Origin: Trichomonas tenax
Lineage: Eukaryota > Parabasalia > Trichomonadida > Trichomonadidae
Direction of reading: 5' to 3'
DNA length: 62,936 nucleotides
Assembly (NCBI GenBank): GCA_023091735.1
Contig: JALKBU010000193.1
Span: 1-62,936 of the forward strand
Part shown: piece by piece, positions 29,966 to 41,000 of the stretch
Layout: every line of letters begins with the position of its first letter
Position numbering within the stretch: position 1 is the first letter of the stretch
Made by a program: the position numbers and the translations under genes
Notes under the pieces: generated by a model
The model's input: the letters and a program-made list of their open reading frames with translations, nothing else
Told to the model about the DNA's origin: nothing
The model's database searches: none

Positions 29966-32900
29966 ATGATGAAATCAGATATTTTAACATCTATTAACGA
30001 AATCCTTGTTGACGCGCATGATTTCATTCGCTCGACAGAGGATCCAGAGAGTGATATAAATCTGATTCCTTACGGCCAATTAAAGAGTAAAATTCAATTA
30101 TTACATCTTAAATTCGACGAAGGATTCTTCGAAGAGAAAGTTAACTACACAGACCTATTAATGAGGGTCCAAGAAGCGTGTATAGTTGTTAAAAATCAAA
30201 TGCCGATTAGTTTTTTCAGAAAAAATTTGATCTATTTTATGCTGTCAAAAATACGTCCTACGGATGAAGAAATTCAGCTATTTCACCAGGATATGATGTT
30301 ATTCATGAAGGACAACTCAACAACGAATAATGTCGAGCAATATTGGTATTACCTTGCAACACAGCTTATTAAATACGATCCTCTGGAAGTAGTCAAAGCA
30401 ATCATCGCGATGCCAATGGCGACTCATCTGAAATTCTTAAATCATATTAAGCTCGGCGAAAATTTCGACGCTTTGTGCCATTATTTACGAGAAATCTTCG
30501 AAAAAGTTAAAAATCTTTGCGATGACGACGATGGTGACATTTATGGAGCTGCATTGATCAACTTCATTTTAACATTTACCTTAAACGCGCCAGACAGCAA
30601 CGATCAGATCGTGTCTCGCTTTTATAACCTCATAAGACCCCAAATGGGAGGTAAACTCAAGCGCTCGGCGTTAGTCAGGACTTTGGTTTCTCTTGCTGCT
30701 GGAACTTGCTGCCACACGATTAATGACAAAGTTCCAAAGCATTCGAAGGCTATTGTCGAAGCACTAAAGGAATCTACTGAGCGTCCTTCTTTATATAAGC
30801 CAGCGTTGGGAATTCTCGCAAAAAGTTTGCAAATCAAGCTAGAATTAACAAATCTCGATGAAATATTGCCTCTCATCAAGCCATCAAAGGAATGTTCACT
30901 TCATTTGTATGATAGGATCAGAGTCAACATTAAAAAGAATTATCCAAATCATGTGAAACTTCTTTTCGATGTTGGTAAGTCACAATGTGCAGAACTTATT
31001 GCTTGCGACGAAAACTTCGATCCAATCGTCAAAGGACAATATATTCACAGATTAGTTCAAAATCGAAACTTCTCGAACTTAAAGACAATTCTTACACCAG
31101 AAATATATAATGTAGAGGTATCAGATGTCGTATGCGAACTCATTTCCAGTGGATATCCATCAGAAACAATCTTCAAGACTTGTGTCAAAAATCGCGAAAT
31201 GATTTCACCGACAATCAACTCTTTAACAACGAATATTCCAAGATTCTATCACGATAGATGCGCTTTAGACCTTCTCGGCCTTCTCACGTCACTTTTCCAG
31301 TATTTATTAACATATCCTGACTTAACCTATCAGAGACAGTGCATCACAGAGCTTCAATTCCACAAACTCGATGCCATTGCTTACCTGTTCTTGTCTGATG
31401 TCAACACAGAAATGAATTCCTCAGCTTTACTCTTAATGCAGACATCTTTGGAGCTTTTCGCGATTACACATCCAAATTGGGAAAAGATGAGCTTCCAGCA
31501 GCTGCCATCTTACGCATTCGTCTCAAAGAATATCACAGGAATATTAAATGCGAAATTCTTCATTACTCCTGAAGAAATGACTGAGAAGACACCGAAGAAG
31601 ACTATCTATGATGCGTCAATCTTCCTTATCCCAGACTTAAACAGAATTAACTACGTTTGCAAATTATGTTCAATGCAAATTTCTCAATCCATCGAGTTAC
31701 GCGCTTCCATGGAGAAAATCTTCGACTCAAAGTCAGACACATCATTCTCAGCTGGCAAATTCGCTATTATTTCAGCAACAAGTTTATTCGAAATCACAAA
31801 TAGCATCGATGCAGCACTCTCAAACATCGATGACACAGTCGTTGTAGGCTTAGCTACAGCGAATGAAAGGTCGAGAGGCGTCATTCTTGAGAAATTGGCG
31901 AATTCAAAAGTGAACTCGGATGCCAAGATCAAAACGATCTCATTCATGGTCCAGAAGATGCTCTCTGGCACAAAGCAGCCAAAGGTTGAACACATGCAAC
32001 TCGCTTTAGATATTTTGATGCAAGAATACCAATCATTCACGAAGGGATTCGATGGACAACACGATATTCCATCAGTGACAATGATATTCGCATACGCAGC
32101 AGATCAGATCCTCAAATTCTTGCCAAATCCAAAGCGTGAACAATACGAGAAACTCAACGACTTCATTAAGATCCAAGGCATCAATGCACTCAAGAGTCTC
32201 TCAAGCAGCATCAAGTCGGAGCTCAGACTTCCATATCACAACCTTCTCGTTCTCAGACTTTACCTCACAACACTTTCACGCCTTCTTCCTCACATCTCTG
32301 AGATACAAGCAAGAGGTGCCTTCAAGCGTGCGACAATCCTTGGTGACATCCAGCCATGCTATGCAACACTCTCTGAGTGCTCTCCATTCTTCGAGAAAGT
32401 CAAAGAAATCAGACCGCAGTTCTTAGAGCCAATGATTATGTCCATTCCTGTTTTAACATCCATCCAGAACTGTGTTTTGTTTGCTGTTCTCGGCCTTAGA
32501 TACTTCAGCACGATGCAGGACAAAGTTTATGTTCTCTTCCTCGCTTGCATCGCCGATTCTGTTCAATATGTCAACTGCCCATCAACTAAAGAACTAATCG
32601 AGGGACTTCAGATCGATGATGTTACATTCACGAACATTCCACCAGAAATTCCATTAACAAACTATTTATATTCCAAGATCCCACAGCTCGCAAACGACTT
32701 CGTTGAGGCATCCATTAAGATCTTCAACCAGGGCATTGTCAATACTGTCATGCAGTGCGTATTCGATGCTGTTATTCCATGGGTTCGCGATATCAAGATT
32801 TTGCTCAGTGACTTTTTCAAGAGAATCTTCGGACCAATATTCCCAGCACAGGCAAATCCAGAGCAGTGGAAGCTCCCAATCAGAAGAGAGATTATCAGAA

Positions 32901-34036
32901 ACACATTCACAAACTACGGTGATTCCGCTTCAGTTCTCGCCAATGCAATGAGATATTGCATGAAGAACAAGATTCTCGATGAAACAACATGGCACGCATT
33001 CCTTAAAGTCAATCCCGAGCTTTGCTTGTCATTTGTTTTCGCTGAGATGATCAAAGGAACATATGATGAAACATTCGAGCACGTTGTCAATGTTTCACCA
33101 CACTTCTTGAAGAACGACGCTGTCTACATCATTGGCAGTGCATTGATGCTCAACTCCACATCAATTGACGTATTTAGAGTCAGCTACCAACAGGTCATGA
33201 ACTTCCTCGATGCAAACAAGATCGAATACGATCCATCGCTCACAAGCATGGATCAAAACACTCACGAACACTTCTCAATGAACGATTCACTCTTCGGAAA
33301 GATCGTTCAAGCGTTCGATGTTGAGAAGAGAATTCATGCTTTGCTGACTTTAGTTGTTTATATTGACTCGACCACATTATTGTTTAACGCAATCAAGGCC
33401 GAGAAGAAGAACATCACGGATGCTATGATTCAGACATTCCACAGGTATACAGCTGCTAATCTGTCATCTGACAAGAACATTCCTTACACATGCCTTCTTA
33501 ACTTCTTCAAGATTGCACCAAACTACTACAATCCAATCAGTCTCATGAAGGAGCTTCTTTCTTGCGGTGATAAAGATGCTGCACAAGCTGCTCTTGGTCT
33601 TATTTCTATCACAAGGAAGACCAATGATGCTATCGATGAGCTACTTGCGTTAGCGATCTCAAGAGGTCTCATCAAAGTCACTGAAGCCACACCTTACGTT
33701 TACGCAGAGAGCTCTCAGTCGTTGAAGTTCTGGTGCACTGAAGCTGATGGAAAGATCGATTCAAGGCAGCTTAGAGCATTCATATCTTATCCTAATGATG
33801 AGACTATTGCGGTTGCTACGAGAAAGGCTAAGACAATTAGCACAGAGGTTCTCAATGCTGCAGCGCCATTGATATTCGCACCTGATGTCATTGAGTTCTC
33901 CAAGTTGATGCCTTTCTTCATGCAACTCGATAAGTCAAAGCTCGCCTACCCACCAGCGCTCGCTGAGAGGATTGATGAATCTGGCGGCCCTATCAATACT
34001 AGATTGTTACTCGGATATTTCGTTACTAGACAATAA
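29966..34036 (+). CDS. very large alpha-helical repeat protein, function unknown
   Basis: The 1356-residue protein is helical nearly throughout, with HEAT/ARM-like amphipathic helices and no catalytic motif or membrane segment that I recognise. A short acidic loop (CDDDDGD) occurs near residue 190. The start context contains an initiator-like TCATAAAT about 25 nt before the ATG. The stop reads TAAA. Codon bias rises toward GC-ending codons in the second half, so it is probably well expressed. Its size and fold suggest a scaffold, for example of a trafficking, nuclear transport or chromatin complex. I considered Furry-like and TSC2-like proteins and could not support either. Confidence 0.75.
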   Translation: MMKSDILTSINEILVDAHDFIRSTEDPESDINLIPYGQLKSKIQLLHLKFDEGFFEEKVNYTDLLMRVQEACIVVKNQMPISFFRKNLIYFMLSKIRPTDEEIQLFHQDMMLFMKDNSTTNNVEQYWYYLATQLIKYDPLEVVKAIIAMPMATHLKFLNHIKLGENFDALCHYLREIFEKVKNLCDDDDGDIYGAALINFILTFTLNAPDSNDQIVSRFYNLIRPQMGGKLKRSALVRTLVSLAAGTCCHTINDKVPKHSKAIVEALKESTERPSLYKPALGILAKSLQIKLELTNLDEILPLIKPSKECSLHLYDRIRVNIKKNYPNHVKLLFDVGKSQCAELIACDENFDPIVKGQYIHRLVQNRNFSNLKTILTPEIYNVEVSDVVCELISSGYPSETIFKTCVKNREMISPTINSLTTNIPRFYHDRCALDLLGLLTSLFQYLLTYPDLTYQRQCITELQFHKLDAIAYLFLSDVNTEMNSSALLLMQTSLELFAITHPNWEKMSFQQLPSYAFVSKNITGILNAKFFITPEEMTEKTPKKTIYDASIFLIPDLNRINYVCKLCSMQISQSIELRASMEKIFDSKSDTSFSAGKFAIISATSLFEITNSIDAALSNIDDTVVVGLATANERSRGVILEKLANSKVNSDAKIKTISFMVQKMLSGTKQPKVEHMQLALDILMQEYQSFTKGFDGQHDIPSVTMIFAYAADQILKFLPNPKREQYEKLNDFIKIQGINALKSLSSSIKSELRLPYHNLLVLRLYLTTLSRLLPHISEIQARGAFKRATILGDIQPCYATLSECSPFFEKVKEIRPQFLEPMIMSIPVLTSIQNCVLFAVLGLRYFSTMQDKVYVLFLACIADSVQYVNCPSTKELIEGLQIDDVTFTNIPPEIPLTNYLYSKIPQLANDFVEASIKIFNQGIVNTVMQCVFDAVIPWVRDIKILLSDFFKRIFGPIFPAQANPEQWKLPIRREIIRNTFTNYGDSASVLANAMRYCMKNKILDETTWHAFLKVNPELCLSFVFAEMIKGTYDETFEHVVNVSPHFLKNDAVYIIGSALMLNSTSIDVFRVSYQQVMNFLDANKIEYDPSLTSMDQNTHEHFSMNDSLFGKIVQAFDVEKRIHALLTLVVYIDSTTLLFNAIKAEKKNITDAMIQTFHRYTAANLSSDKNIPYTCLLNFFKIAPNYYNPISLMKELLSCGDKDAAQAALGLISITRKTNDAIDELLALAISRGLIKVTEATPYVYAESSQSLKFWCTEADGKIDSRQLRAFISYPNDETIAVATRKAKTISTEVLNAAAPLIFAPDVIEFSKLMPFFMQLDKSKLAYPPALAERIDESGGPINTRLLLGYFVTRQ

Positions 34037-34674
34037 ATGTAAAAAAACTATTTTTTATTGAATTGGCATTTTTTGCCAAAAACTTAAACTATCATCTAAA
34101 GGTGATTTTAACATACTTACAAAAACTTTGTTGTATCGCTGTTATGATTATAATTATCTTTGCATGAATTGAGACATGGTATGAAATCTTATTTTGAAGA
34201 TCTTTTCGTTCAATGAAATTCCTATTCGAAACTTTAGTATTGATTTAAATCAAGAATTTAACCTTGAAGAATAAGATCTATTCGCTCATGGGCGAATATG
34301 TTTTTTCTTGACTAAATGATTGCTATAAGTATGACAATTAACAATATATGAAAAATAATTGCTGACTTGAAACTTCAAACTCATTCATATAAAAGAAGCA
34401 TTAATCAAGAAACTATATTGATGACAAGAGTCACCACATGGAAAATGTTCATCACGTTTGCGTTTTAGGATCTTAATATCATTATCATAGTCCAATATTC
34501 GGATGTGAATTTGATCAATAATGTTTCAAAATCATTTTCATGATTCATGCAATAATAGTTAATGAGAATAATATTTATAAATGTAAAGGTTTCAAAATAA
34601 TGATTTAAAATTGTGTTTTTGACCTAAAATGAAGAAGCATGATAATTAACCTTATTTAGGTGACCGTTTATTTG
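34037..34674. other. 638-bp AT-rich spacer
   Basis: Non-coding DNA between two co-directional genes. I see no TGNCANGTAAA element, repeat or RNA gene here. Confidence 0.5.
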
Positions 34675-35952
34675 ATGAGTGTGAAAAAGCAGAGTTCAAA
34701 AGCAAATTCACAGATTCTCGAACTACAGAGGAAAGTCGAAAATCTGACGGAACAAAATCAACATTTGACCGAAGAAAACGAACAATTAAAGGCAGATCTC
34801 GCTAATGTCATCAAAACAACAGTAAAAGCGGACGATTTCAACTCCATTTTGGAGCAATTGAACGTGAAAAAGGAACAGTTGCAGCAATTGTTGAATCAAA
34901 GCGATGAACAATCCAAATTAATTCAAAAACTCGAAGAAAAAGTGAAAAGCTATGAAATAAAGGATACAGAGAAGCCAAAGACTGATATCGAAATAATGGC
35001 ATTCGAAAATTCGAAACTTCAATCAAAAATTAAAATATTGGAAGCGAAAATCGATGGATTGGTTGCAGAGAAAAACAGTTTAATCAATGAAAACAAGGAA
35101 CTCCAAACAATGCATCAACAAGAAATTCTTAAATTATCAAATTCGATTATTAAGCCTTCTGGTGCTGATTCGGCTGATTTGGAGGAACAATTAAACGAAA
35201 GAAATATCGAAAATGAAAAATTACGTCAAGAAATTGCTGCATTACAAAATATTGTTGAACAATTAAACAAATCTAAATCACAAGACTCACAAATGACAAA
35301 TGAAAGATCATCACTTTACATTTCATCACTTCAAATGTATGAAAATCTCGTTAATGAATATTCAGAGTATAAAAGAAACGTAGAAAAGAAACTTCAAGAA
35401 TTTAATCTAATAATTCCAAAACTTTGCGATATATTTAATTGCACATCAGAGAATGTTATATCTAAGGCTATGGGAGCTGTTGTAGCAAATGAACTCCTTC
35501 TAGAACGTGATCTTGAAGTTTCAAAATTAAAAGTTCATAATCTCGAATTAGAAATGCGTTTAGCTACTTTAAACAAGGAGCAACAAATAAAATTAGATAT
35601 TGCTGTTAATGAACAAGCCTCAAAACACCTTAATGCGACAGATTTATTGAAAATACAAAATATTATCAAAGAAAGATCGAAAATATTCGAAAATAACATA
35701 ACAAAAATATTAACAGACGTAGTAGAAAACGCACAAGAACTAGGAACGAATGTTAACATTGTTTATACTAAACTTTTGCCTTCATTCACTCCAACGCCAT
35801 CACCAAGGAAATCAACACCATCATCTTCATCAAGGAAATCTTCTCCTTCACCATTATCCATGAAATCGCAGAGATTCGCGTTATCAAATATCAGCAATGT
35901 TAATAGAACATCACCTACTGTTCTTAGACCTAATATTGCTGATTATGATTAA
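34675..35952 (+). CDS. coiled-coil protein with Ser/Pro-rich basic tail
   Basis: From ATG 34675 (MSVKKQSSKANSQ) the protein has 425 residues; the open frame continues five codons upstream to a GTG, which is not a plausible start here. Residues about 10-220 form a long heptad coiled coil rich in E, Q, N, L and K. A second coiled segment spans about 255-360. The tail (about 370-425) has three TPSPRK/SSRKS-like repeats and is a likely target for proline-directed kinases, as in cytoskeletal proteins. I cannot name a family. It converges on the armadillo gene with only 100 bp between the stops. Confidence 0.75.
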   Translation: MSVKKQSSKANSQILELQRKVENLTEQNQHLTEENEQLKADLANVIKTTVKADDFNSILEQLNVKKEQLQQLLNQSDEQSKLIQKLEEKVKSYEIKDTEKPKTDIEIMAFENSKLQSKIKILEAKIDGLVAEKNSLINENKELQTMHQQEILKLSNSIIKPSGADSADLEEQLNERNIENEKLRQEIAALQNIVEQLNKSKSQDSQMTNERSSLYISSLQMYENLVNEYSEYKRNVEKKLQEFNLIIPKLCDIFNCTSENVISKAMGAVVANELLLERDLEVSKLKVHNLELEMRLATLNKEQQIKLDIAVNEQASKHLNATDLLKIQNIIKERSKIFENNITKILTDVVENAQELGTNVNIVYTKLLPSFTPTPSPRKSTPSSSSRKSSPSPLSMKSQRFALSNISNVNRTSPTVLRPNIADYD

Positions 35953-36052
35953 TATTTATTCATTCATTTGTGTTTTTATTAGTTAAATATTTCTTTGTAT
36001 TATATTATTAAAACATACAATTATTTATACTTTATTACATGAATATTCAGTG

Positions 36053-37615
36053 TTATTCGTCAAACTTCTGACATAGTTCTTTGAGTTGTGGCATAAGTAA
36101 AGCGATTTCTTCGACTTCTTTAACTTCGTTGCATGTTTCGATACCTGCATCACATTTAATCATTTCTTTCATCAAATCAAGAACATAATCGAGAATGCCG
36201 TAGTTCATCAAGTGCATCATCTTTCCACGCAAGCCAACGCAAACGCGCTCCATGTGATTGATTGTCAAATTCTTCAAACAAATGAGAGCATTTGCAACAA
36301 TCATTTGTTCGGGTGTCCATTCTTCAACTTCGTTCATTGGAGTGTCGAGAAGTCCAAAGAGAGCCGCGAGGTGTGCATAAGCATCTTCTGAACCTCTCTG
36401 TGTGGATGTGGCCTTGGAAATGCATCTCATCAAAGAAACAGCGAGATCAATGCTTTCTGTGACTGAAAGAAGTTCGAACATTCCATGGATGTTCAGTGGT
36501 GGCTCTGAGAAGACGACATTAGCTGTGATTTCATCGGACTGCTGCGTAGCATTGGCAAGAGCAATTCCGGCCATCTCGGCAACATCCAAACGCTCAGAAC
36601 GAAGCAATGTTGCGAATGGCATCAAATCTTCTGTTTCAAACTCTTCGAGAGACTCAAGATGAAGAACAAGAACACTTAAAGTCTTTGCAATCATATTCTG
36701 AAGTAATGGATCAAAGTCGCAAACTAAAATAAGTCTTAAAACTGATGATGGAAGTTCATATTTTGTGATGAAATCAAAATCTGGACAATCTTCACATATT
36801 GTCACGAAAAGACCCAAAAGTTGGTATAAGTATGTGAGCTTTTCCTTGTCTAAACGTCTCTTTCTTGAGCTGCTGACAATTGCTTTGCAAATATCGATGA
36901 TGCAGTTTGTTTTGACAATTTCATGCATGCAATCAACATTTTCAGCAATGTGTCTTAATGAAGCACATGAATATGTTGAAATTTCACCAAGAACAGCGAA
37001 AGAATGCTGAACAAGCTTTGGAATGACTCCACATCTTATGAACAAAACGTCGTTGTATTCATCTTTGCTCATTTCGTAAATGAGTTTCGTTATCGGATCG
37101 AGAATTTCACGATCTGCTTGTGGAACAACACGTAAACAAATTGCTAATGACTTGAAAAGAACATTTGACTGCTCTTTGGAGAAATCCACGTAAATGTTGG
37201 AAATCATCGTGAATAATTCTTGTGTTAAAATGTGATAAACGTTGAAATCCATTTCGAAGACAGAATCGCTGTTCCAAACTTTGATCATTCCAAGAATTTG
37301 GTCCAAAGCTATCTCTGGCTTCGGCTCTTTCAGCTTAGGAATGTAATTTAATATCGAAGCTGATCTCGAAGTCGGCGGCTCGTGAATTATTTGTTGTTCT
37401 AACTGTTCTTTTGGTATTGATCCTGTTTTTAGTTTCGTAATCTCTGTCTTTGCTTCGCTGACTCCGCGTGCTGAAGTTGGACGAGAACCGAGCTGCGAAT
37501 CTATTAATCTTCTGCCTTTCTTTGGCTCAACTTGCGGTTTAATGATCGTTGGTAACTGTTTTCTCTTCGGAGAAGTTCCTGAAACTTGTGCCGGTGGCTT
37601 AATTCTCGACTGCAT
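36053..37615 (-). CDS. armadillo-repeat protein, possibly ARMC2-like
   Basis: The 520-residue protein has a basic disordered N-terminus (1-80) with SRPTSARG, then armadillo-like helices from about residue 100 to 510. Typical repeat cores include VLFIRCGVIPKLVQHSF, ALICLKNLTINH and RSERLDVAEMAGIALANAT. The layout (disordered arginine-rich head then ARM array) recalls ARMC2, which in other flagellates helps deliver radial spokes, but the match is only of general form. Beta-catenin-like or importin-like proteins are alternatives. Its upstream side holds an eight-copy array of the recurrent promoter element. Confidence 0.7.
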   Translation of the reverse strand: MQSRIKPPAQVSGTSPKRKQLPTIIKPQVEPKKGRRLIDSQLGSRPTSARGVSEAKTEITKLKTGSIPKEQLEQQIIHEPPTSRSASILNYIPKLKEPKPEIALDQILGMIKVWNSDSVFEMDFNVYHILTQELFTMISNIYVDFSKEQSNVLFKSLAICLRVVPQADREILDPITKLIYEMSKDEYNDVLFIRCGVIPKLVQHSFAVLGEISTYSCASLRHIAENVDCMHEIVKTNCIIDICKAIVSSSRKRRLDKEKLTYLYQLLGLFVTICEDCPDFDFITKYELPSSVLRLILVCDFDPLLQNMIAKTLSVLVLHLESLEEFETEDLMPFATLLRSERLDVAEMAGIALANATQQSDEITANVVFSEPPLNIHGMFELLSVTESIDLAVSLMRCISKATSTQRGSEDAYAHLAALFGLLDTPMNEVEEWTPEQMIVANALICLKNLTINHMERVCVGLRGKMMHLMNYGILDYVLDLMKEMIKCDAGIETCNEVKEVEEIALLMPQLKELCQKFDE

Positions 37616-37625
37616 TAAAAAAAAT

Positions 37626-37829
37626 TTTACTTGTCATAAACCAGACTTTTATATATTTTACACGACAGAATTGAAAATTTACAAGTCATATATTATTTTT
37701 ATAAAAATTACATGTCATAAATTTTATTTATTTGTCATTTTTCTTTTAAAAGATATTTTACGTGTCATAAATTTCATTTAAAAATTTACATGTCAAATAT
37801 ATTACGTTAATTATTTGATTTACATGGCA
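37626..37829 (-). promoter_or_regulatory. eight-copy TGNCANGTAAA array upstream of the armadillo gene
   Basis: Plus-strand starts are 37626 (TTTACTTGTCA), 37657 (TTTACACGACA), 37678 (TTTACAAGTCA), 37707 (ATTACATGTCA), 37726 (TTTATTTGTCA, one mismatch), 37757 (TTTACGTGTCA), 37785 (TTTACATGTCA) and 37819 (TTTACATGGCA). Spacing is 31, 21, 29, 19, 31, 28 and 34 bp. All point to the gene. The first copy begins 11 bp upstream of its ATG. Confidence 0.7.
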
Positions 37830-37999
37830 AAAAATCTTTACACAGATTCTTCATCATCAAAAACAATGAATATAACAGGATTTAAAATAAATTTGTTATA
37901 TAAACATCATATTTCAGATGTGTTATATATGATTATATGATTCACAGTTGGTAAATATTAATTTTTGGATAATTTGAAGAATATGTAATTATTATTATT

Positions 38000-38010
38000 T
38001 GACAAGTAAA
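38000..38010 (+). promoter_or_regulatory. single TGACAAGTAAA element before the LRRC9-like gene
   Basis: A consensus copy pointing to the LRRC9-like gene, ending 46 bp before its inferred start and followed directly by GTGTCACTT, an initiator-like sequence. Confidence 0.5.
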
Positions 38011-38056
38011 GTGTCACTTAAGAAGATTTTTATAAATTTATATTGTTAAATCAAAG

Positions 38057-41000
38057 TTGACTGAGAATCTATTCCACACTTTATTATTAGACAACCAAAT
38101 CGAGCCCGAAGAGTACAAAAACAACCCCAAAAAATTCACTTCGCTTGAGTGTTTCCACTTTAATCTTTTAGCTCACCCGAGATTCGAAAATTTTTCGCAA
38201 CTCACCGAAATAAGAGTCATTGAGCAGGATGTGGTCGATCTGGAGTGGCTGAAGGATCTCCCACACCTCGAAATTCTACAGGTTTACCATACACTTTTGA
38301 AAGATACATCCGGATTAAAGTATTGTCCCAATATTTCTCGCTTAATTCTTGAAGGAAATAAACTTGCAAAGTTCCCTGATTGCTCTGCTTTGAAGCATCT
38401 CGAATTACTTTCAGTGGCTGAAAATCCATTCGAAGAAAATCCAGATTTTTCAAAATGCACGAGCTTAAAAGAGCTCAATATAGCAAATGATAGACTTCCT
38501 GATATATCATCATCGATAAAACATCTTAAAAAACTTGAAATACTAAATCTCGCAGGAAATCACATTCATACATTCAGAGTTTTCGATGTTTTGGCACAAA
38601 TGCAGCATCTCAAAGCAGTTTACTTCTATGATCCCAATTACGGCACAAATCCAATTTGCGAGTTTCCAAATTACGAGATTATGGTTGGCTGCATGCTTCC
38701 ACAGATCGAAACAATTGATACCTTCGCAATGACAAAGAAATTTAGATCCATTTGCGAAGCCAGAAAACGCGAAGTTAAAATTTATTATTCAGCAATCTCA
38801 GCAAATGAAGCTTCATACTCAGAGTCATTGAAATCAGAGTTTTTGAGAAACCTTGATAAGATAATTTTCGATATTCCTCTCACAACATCACTAAAACACG
38901 AAACATTAGATAATATCAACAATATTGCAACGAGATCCGATACAATATGGAAAGAATTCAAATATACAGCTACAGAGTTACCTATGCTTGAATATAAGAC
39001 GGCTGGTTTGCTTCATTTTACAAGATTGCTTGAAGATTTTCAAGAATGGAATGATTTTGTTGCTAATGTTTCACAATTTATTGATAGATCCACGAAACTC
39101 AACATTGCAGCTGTTTGGGAGGTCTCTAATGTTGGTGCAGATCATTTCTTAGAAGAAAGCAAAGCAGAAAAGAAGCAAAAAGTTGCCATCTTCGATCTCG
39201 CGAGTGAAGCGATTTCTGCGCTTTGCAAGTGGACAGAAGTTGAGCACAAGTACTCGCAGACAATAACACCAGAAAACGAATCATTCTTTGTTGTTGTATG
39301 CAATGTTGCTGAATCAAGCCAAGAGATCGAATCAGCACCAACACATTTGATGTTTATTGCTCCATCATCTTCCTCTCTTTTGACGGAAGCTGAAAGAGAA
39401 ATACAAGCAATGATCAAGCAGTCCACGAAGCATGAAGAAATATCTGATGGCGAAACGCTATGCTGCATACAGAACAAATTCACATTGATCGAATCATTAA
39501 CAAAAATCACACTCATTGGATGTGGTGTTAAATCACTCTCTGCTTTCAATGGACTTATCAACTTAAAGGAACTCAATCTTCCATTCAACAAAGTCACATC
39601 GATAACAGACATGCCTGTTCTTCCTGCTCTTGAAACATTAGATTTGTGTTTCAACAACATTGAGAATGTTAATGATTTGATTCCAAATGAGAAAGCGGCA
39701 ACGCAGACACTTGCCAAGTTCTATTTGATTGGTAATCCTATTTATTCTGCAACAACGATTTCTTTCATTGGATCAATCTTTGAAAAGCTCGGAAAGACAG
39801 CAAATATATTATACTCGCCACCAACAGATAATTCATTATTCCTCACCTCTCTTTCATCAAATTCGGCATCAATAGAAAGCCTTGCAACTCTTGATATCTC
39901 CTCCAACTGCATCACAACACTTAAGCCTCTCTCCAAGCTTCCTAAGCTCACTAAACTCCTTGCAAGTGGAAACCAGCTCTTTCACATTGATATCGCCAGT
40001 CAGAGTTTGACATACATGGATGTTTCATCGAACTACATCGAAGAGATGCCAATCGCAACAACATTACCAAATCTTCAGTTCCTTGTTATGTCCAATAACA
40101 GGATAAGGAAGATGTTGGCATTTCCATCACTTTTAGCACTTTATATATCGGACAATGATGTTGAATCGATGCCGCAGTCAGCGCATTATCCAAACTTGAT
40201 CATTTTAACTATCGAAAACAATCCTCTCATGGATGAAGTTGACACAACAAGATTGCTTTTTCAGTTCAAGACACTCAAAATGCTCAATGGACAGAACATC
40301 AAGCAATCACAGCACAACAAAGTCCAGAACAGCTTGCAGGGTATTTTGTTCCCTGAAGAAGTTGATTCGCTCCTCAAGAAAGGACAGACATCACTCAACT
40401 TGGATGATAAAGGATTCAAGAATGTTGACATTCTTACATCAGACTCTCTTCAGATCCTTTCACTCCAGAACAATGCATTGTCAGAGATCAAGTGGTCGAA
40501 GACTGCATTCCCGAAGCTAATTCAGCTCAATCTTGGAGGTAATGGTATCGTGAACTTCGACTTCCTTCTCGCATTGCCAACACTAAGATCGCTCGATCTT
40601 TCTAATAACAAGATTGGTGATAGTCTTGTTAAAATGTTCTGCACTTTCCAGATGCCACATCTCAAGGAACTCAGCCTCGCCAATAACAGCATCAAGACAG
40701 CTCCAATGCTCTCGAGATCCAATTTCCCACAGCTCGAAGTTTTGGATGTTTCGCATAACTACGTGATGACAGTTGAGCGCGGAACATTCTCAGACACGCA
40801 ATTAATATCATTGGACTTATCATATAACTCCCTGAAGAAACTTGACAACATCGCAGTCCAGTCTCTTCAGAACTTAGATGTCTCCCACAACAGAATAACA
40901 ACAGTCGATGAAGTCGAAAAATTGAGAAGTTGTGTAAATCTTGTCAAATTTGCCTTCAACGATAACCCTCTAAATCAACGCACAATCCATCGCATCAGGG

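Larger units (their letters stand above)
37616..38056. other. divergent promoter spacer between the armadillo and LRRC9-like genes
   Basis: The left half is an element array directed at the armadillo gene (37626-37829). The right half is AT-rich and carries one element (38000-38010) directed at the LRRC9-like gene, followed by GTGTCACTT. This is the clearest case where two diverging genes each have their own correctly oriented elements. Confidence 0.55.
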
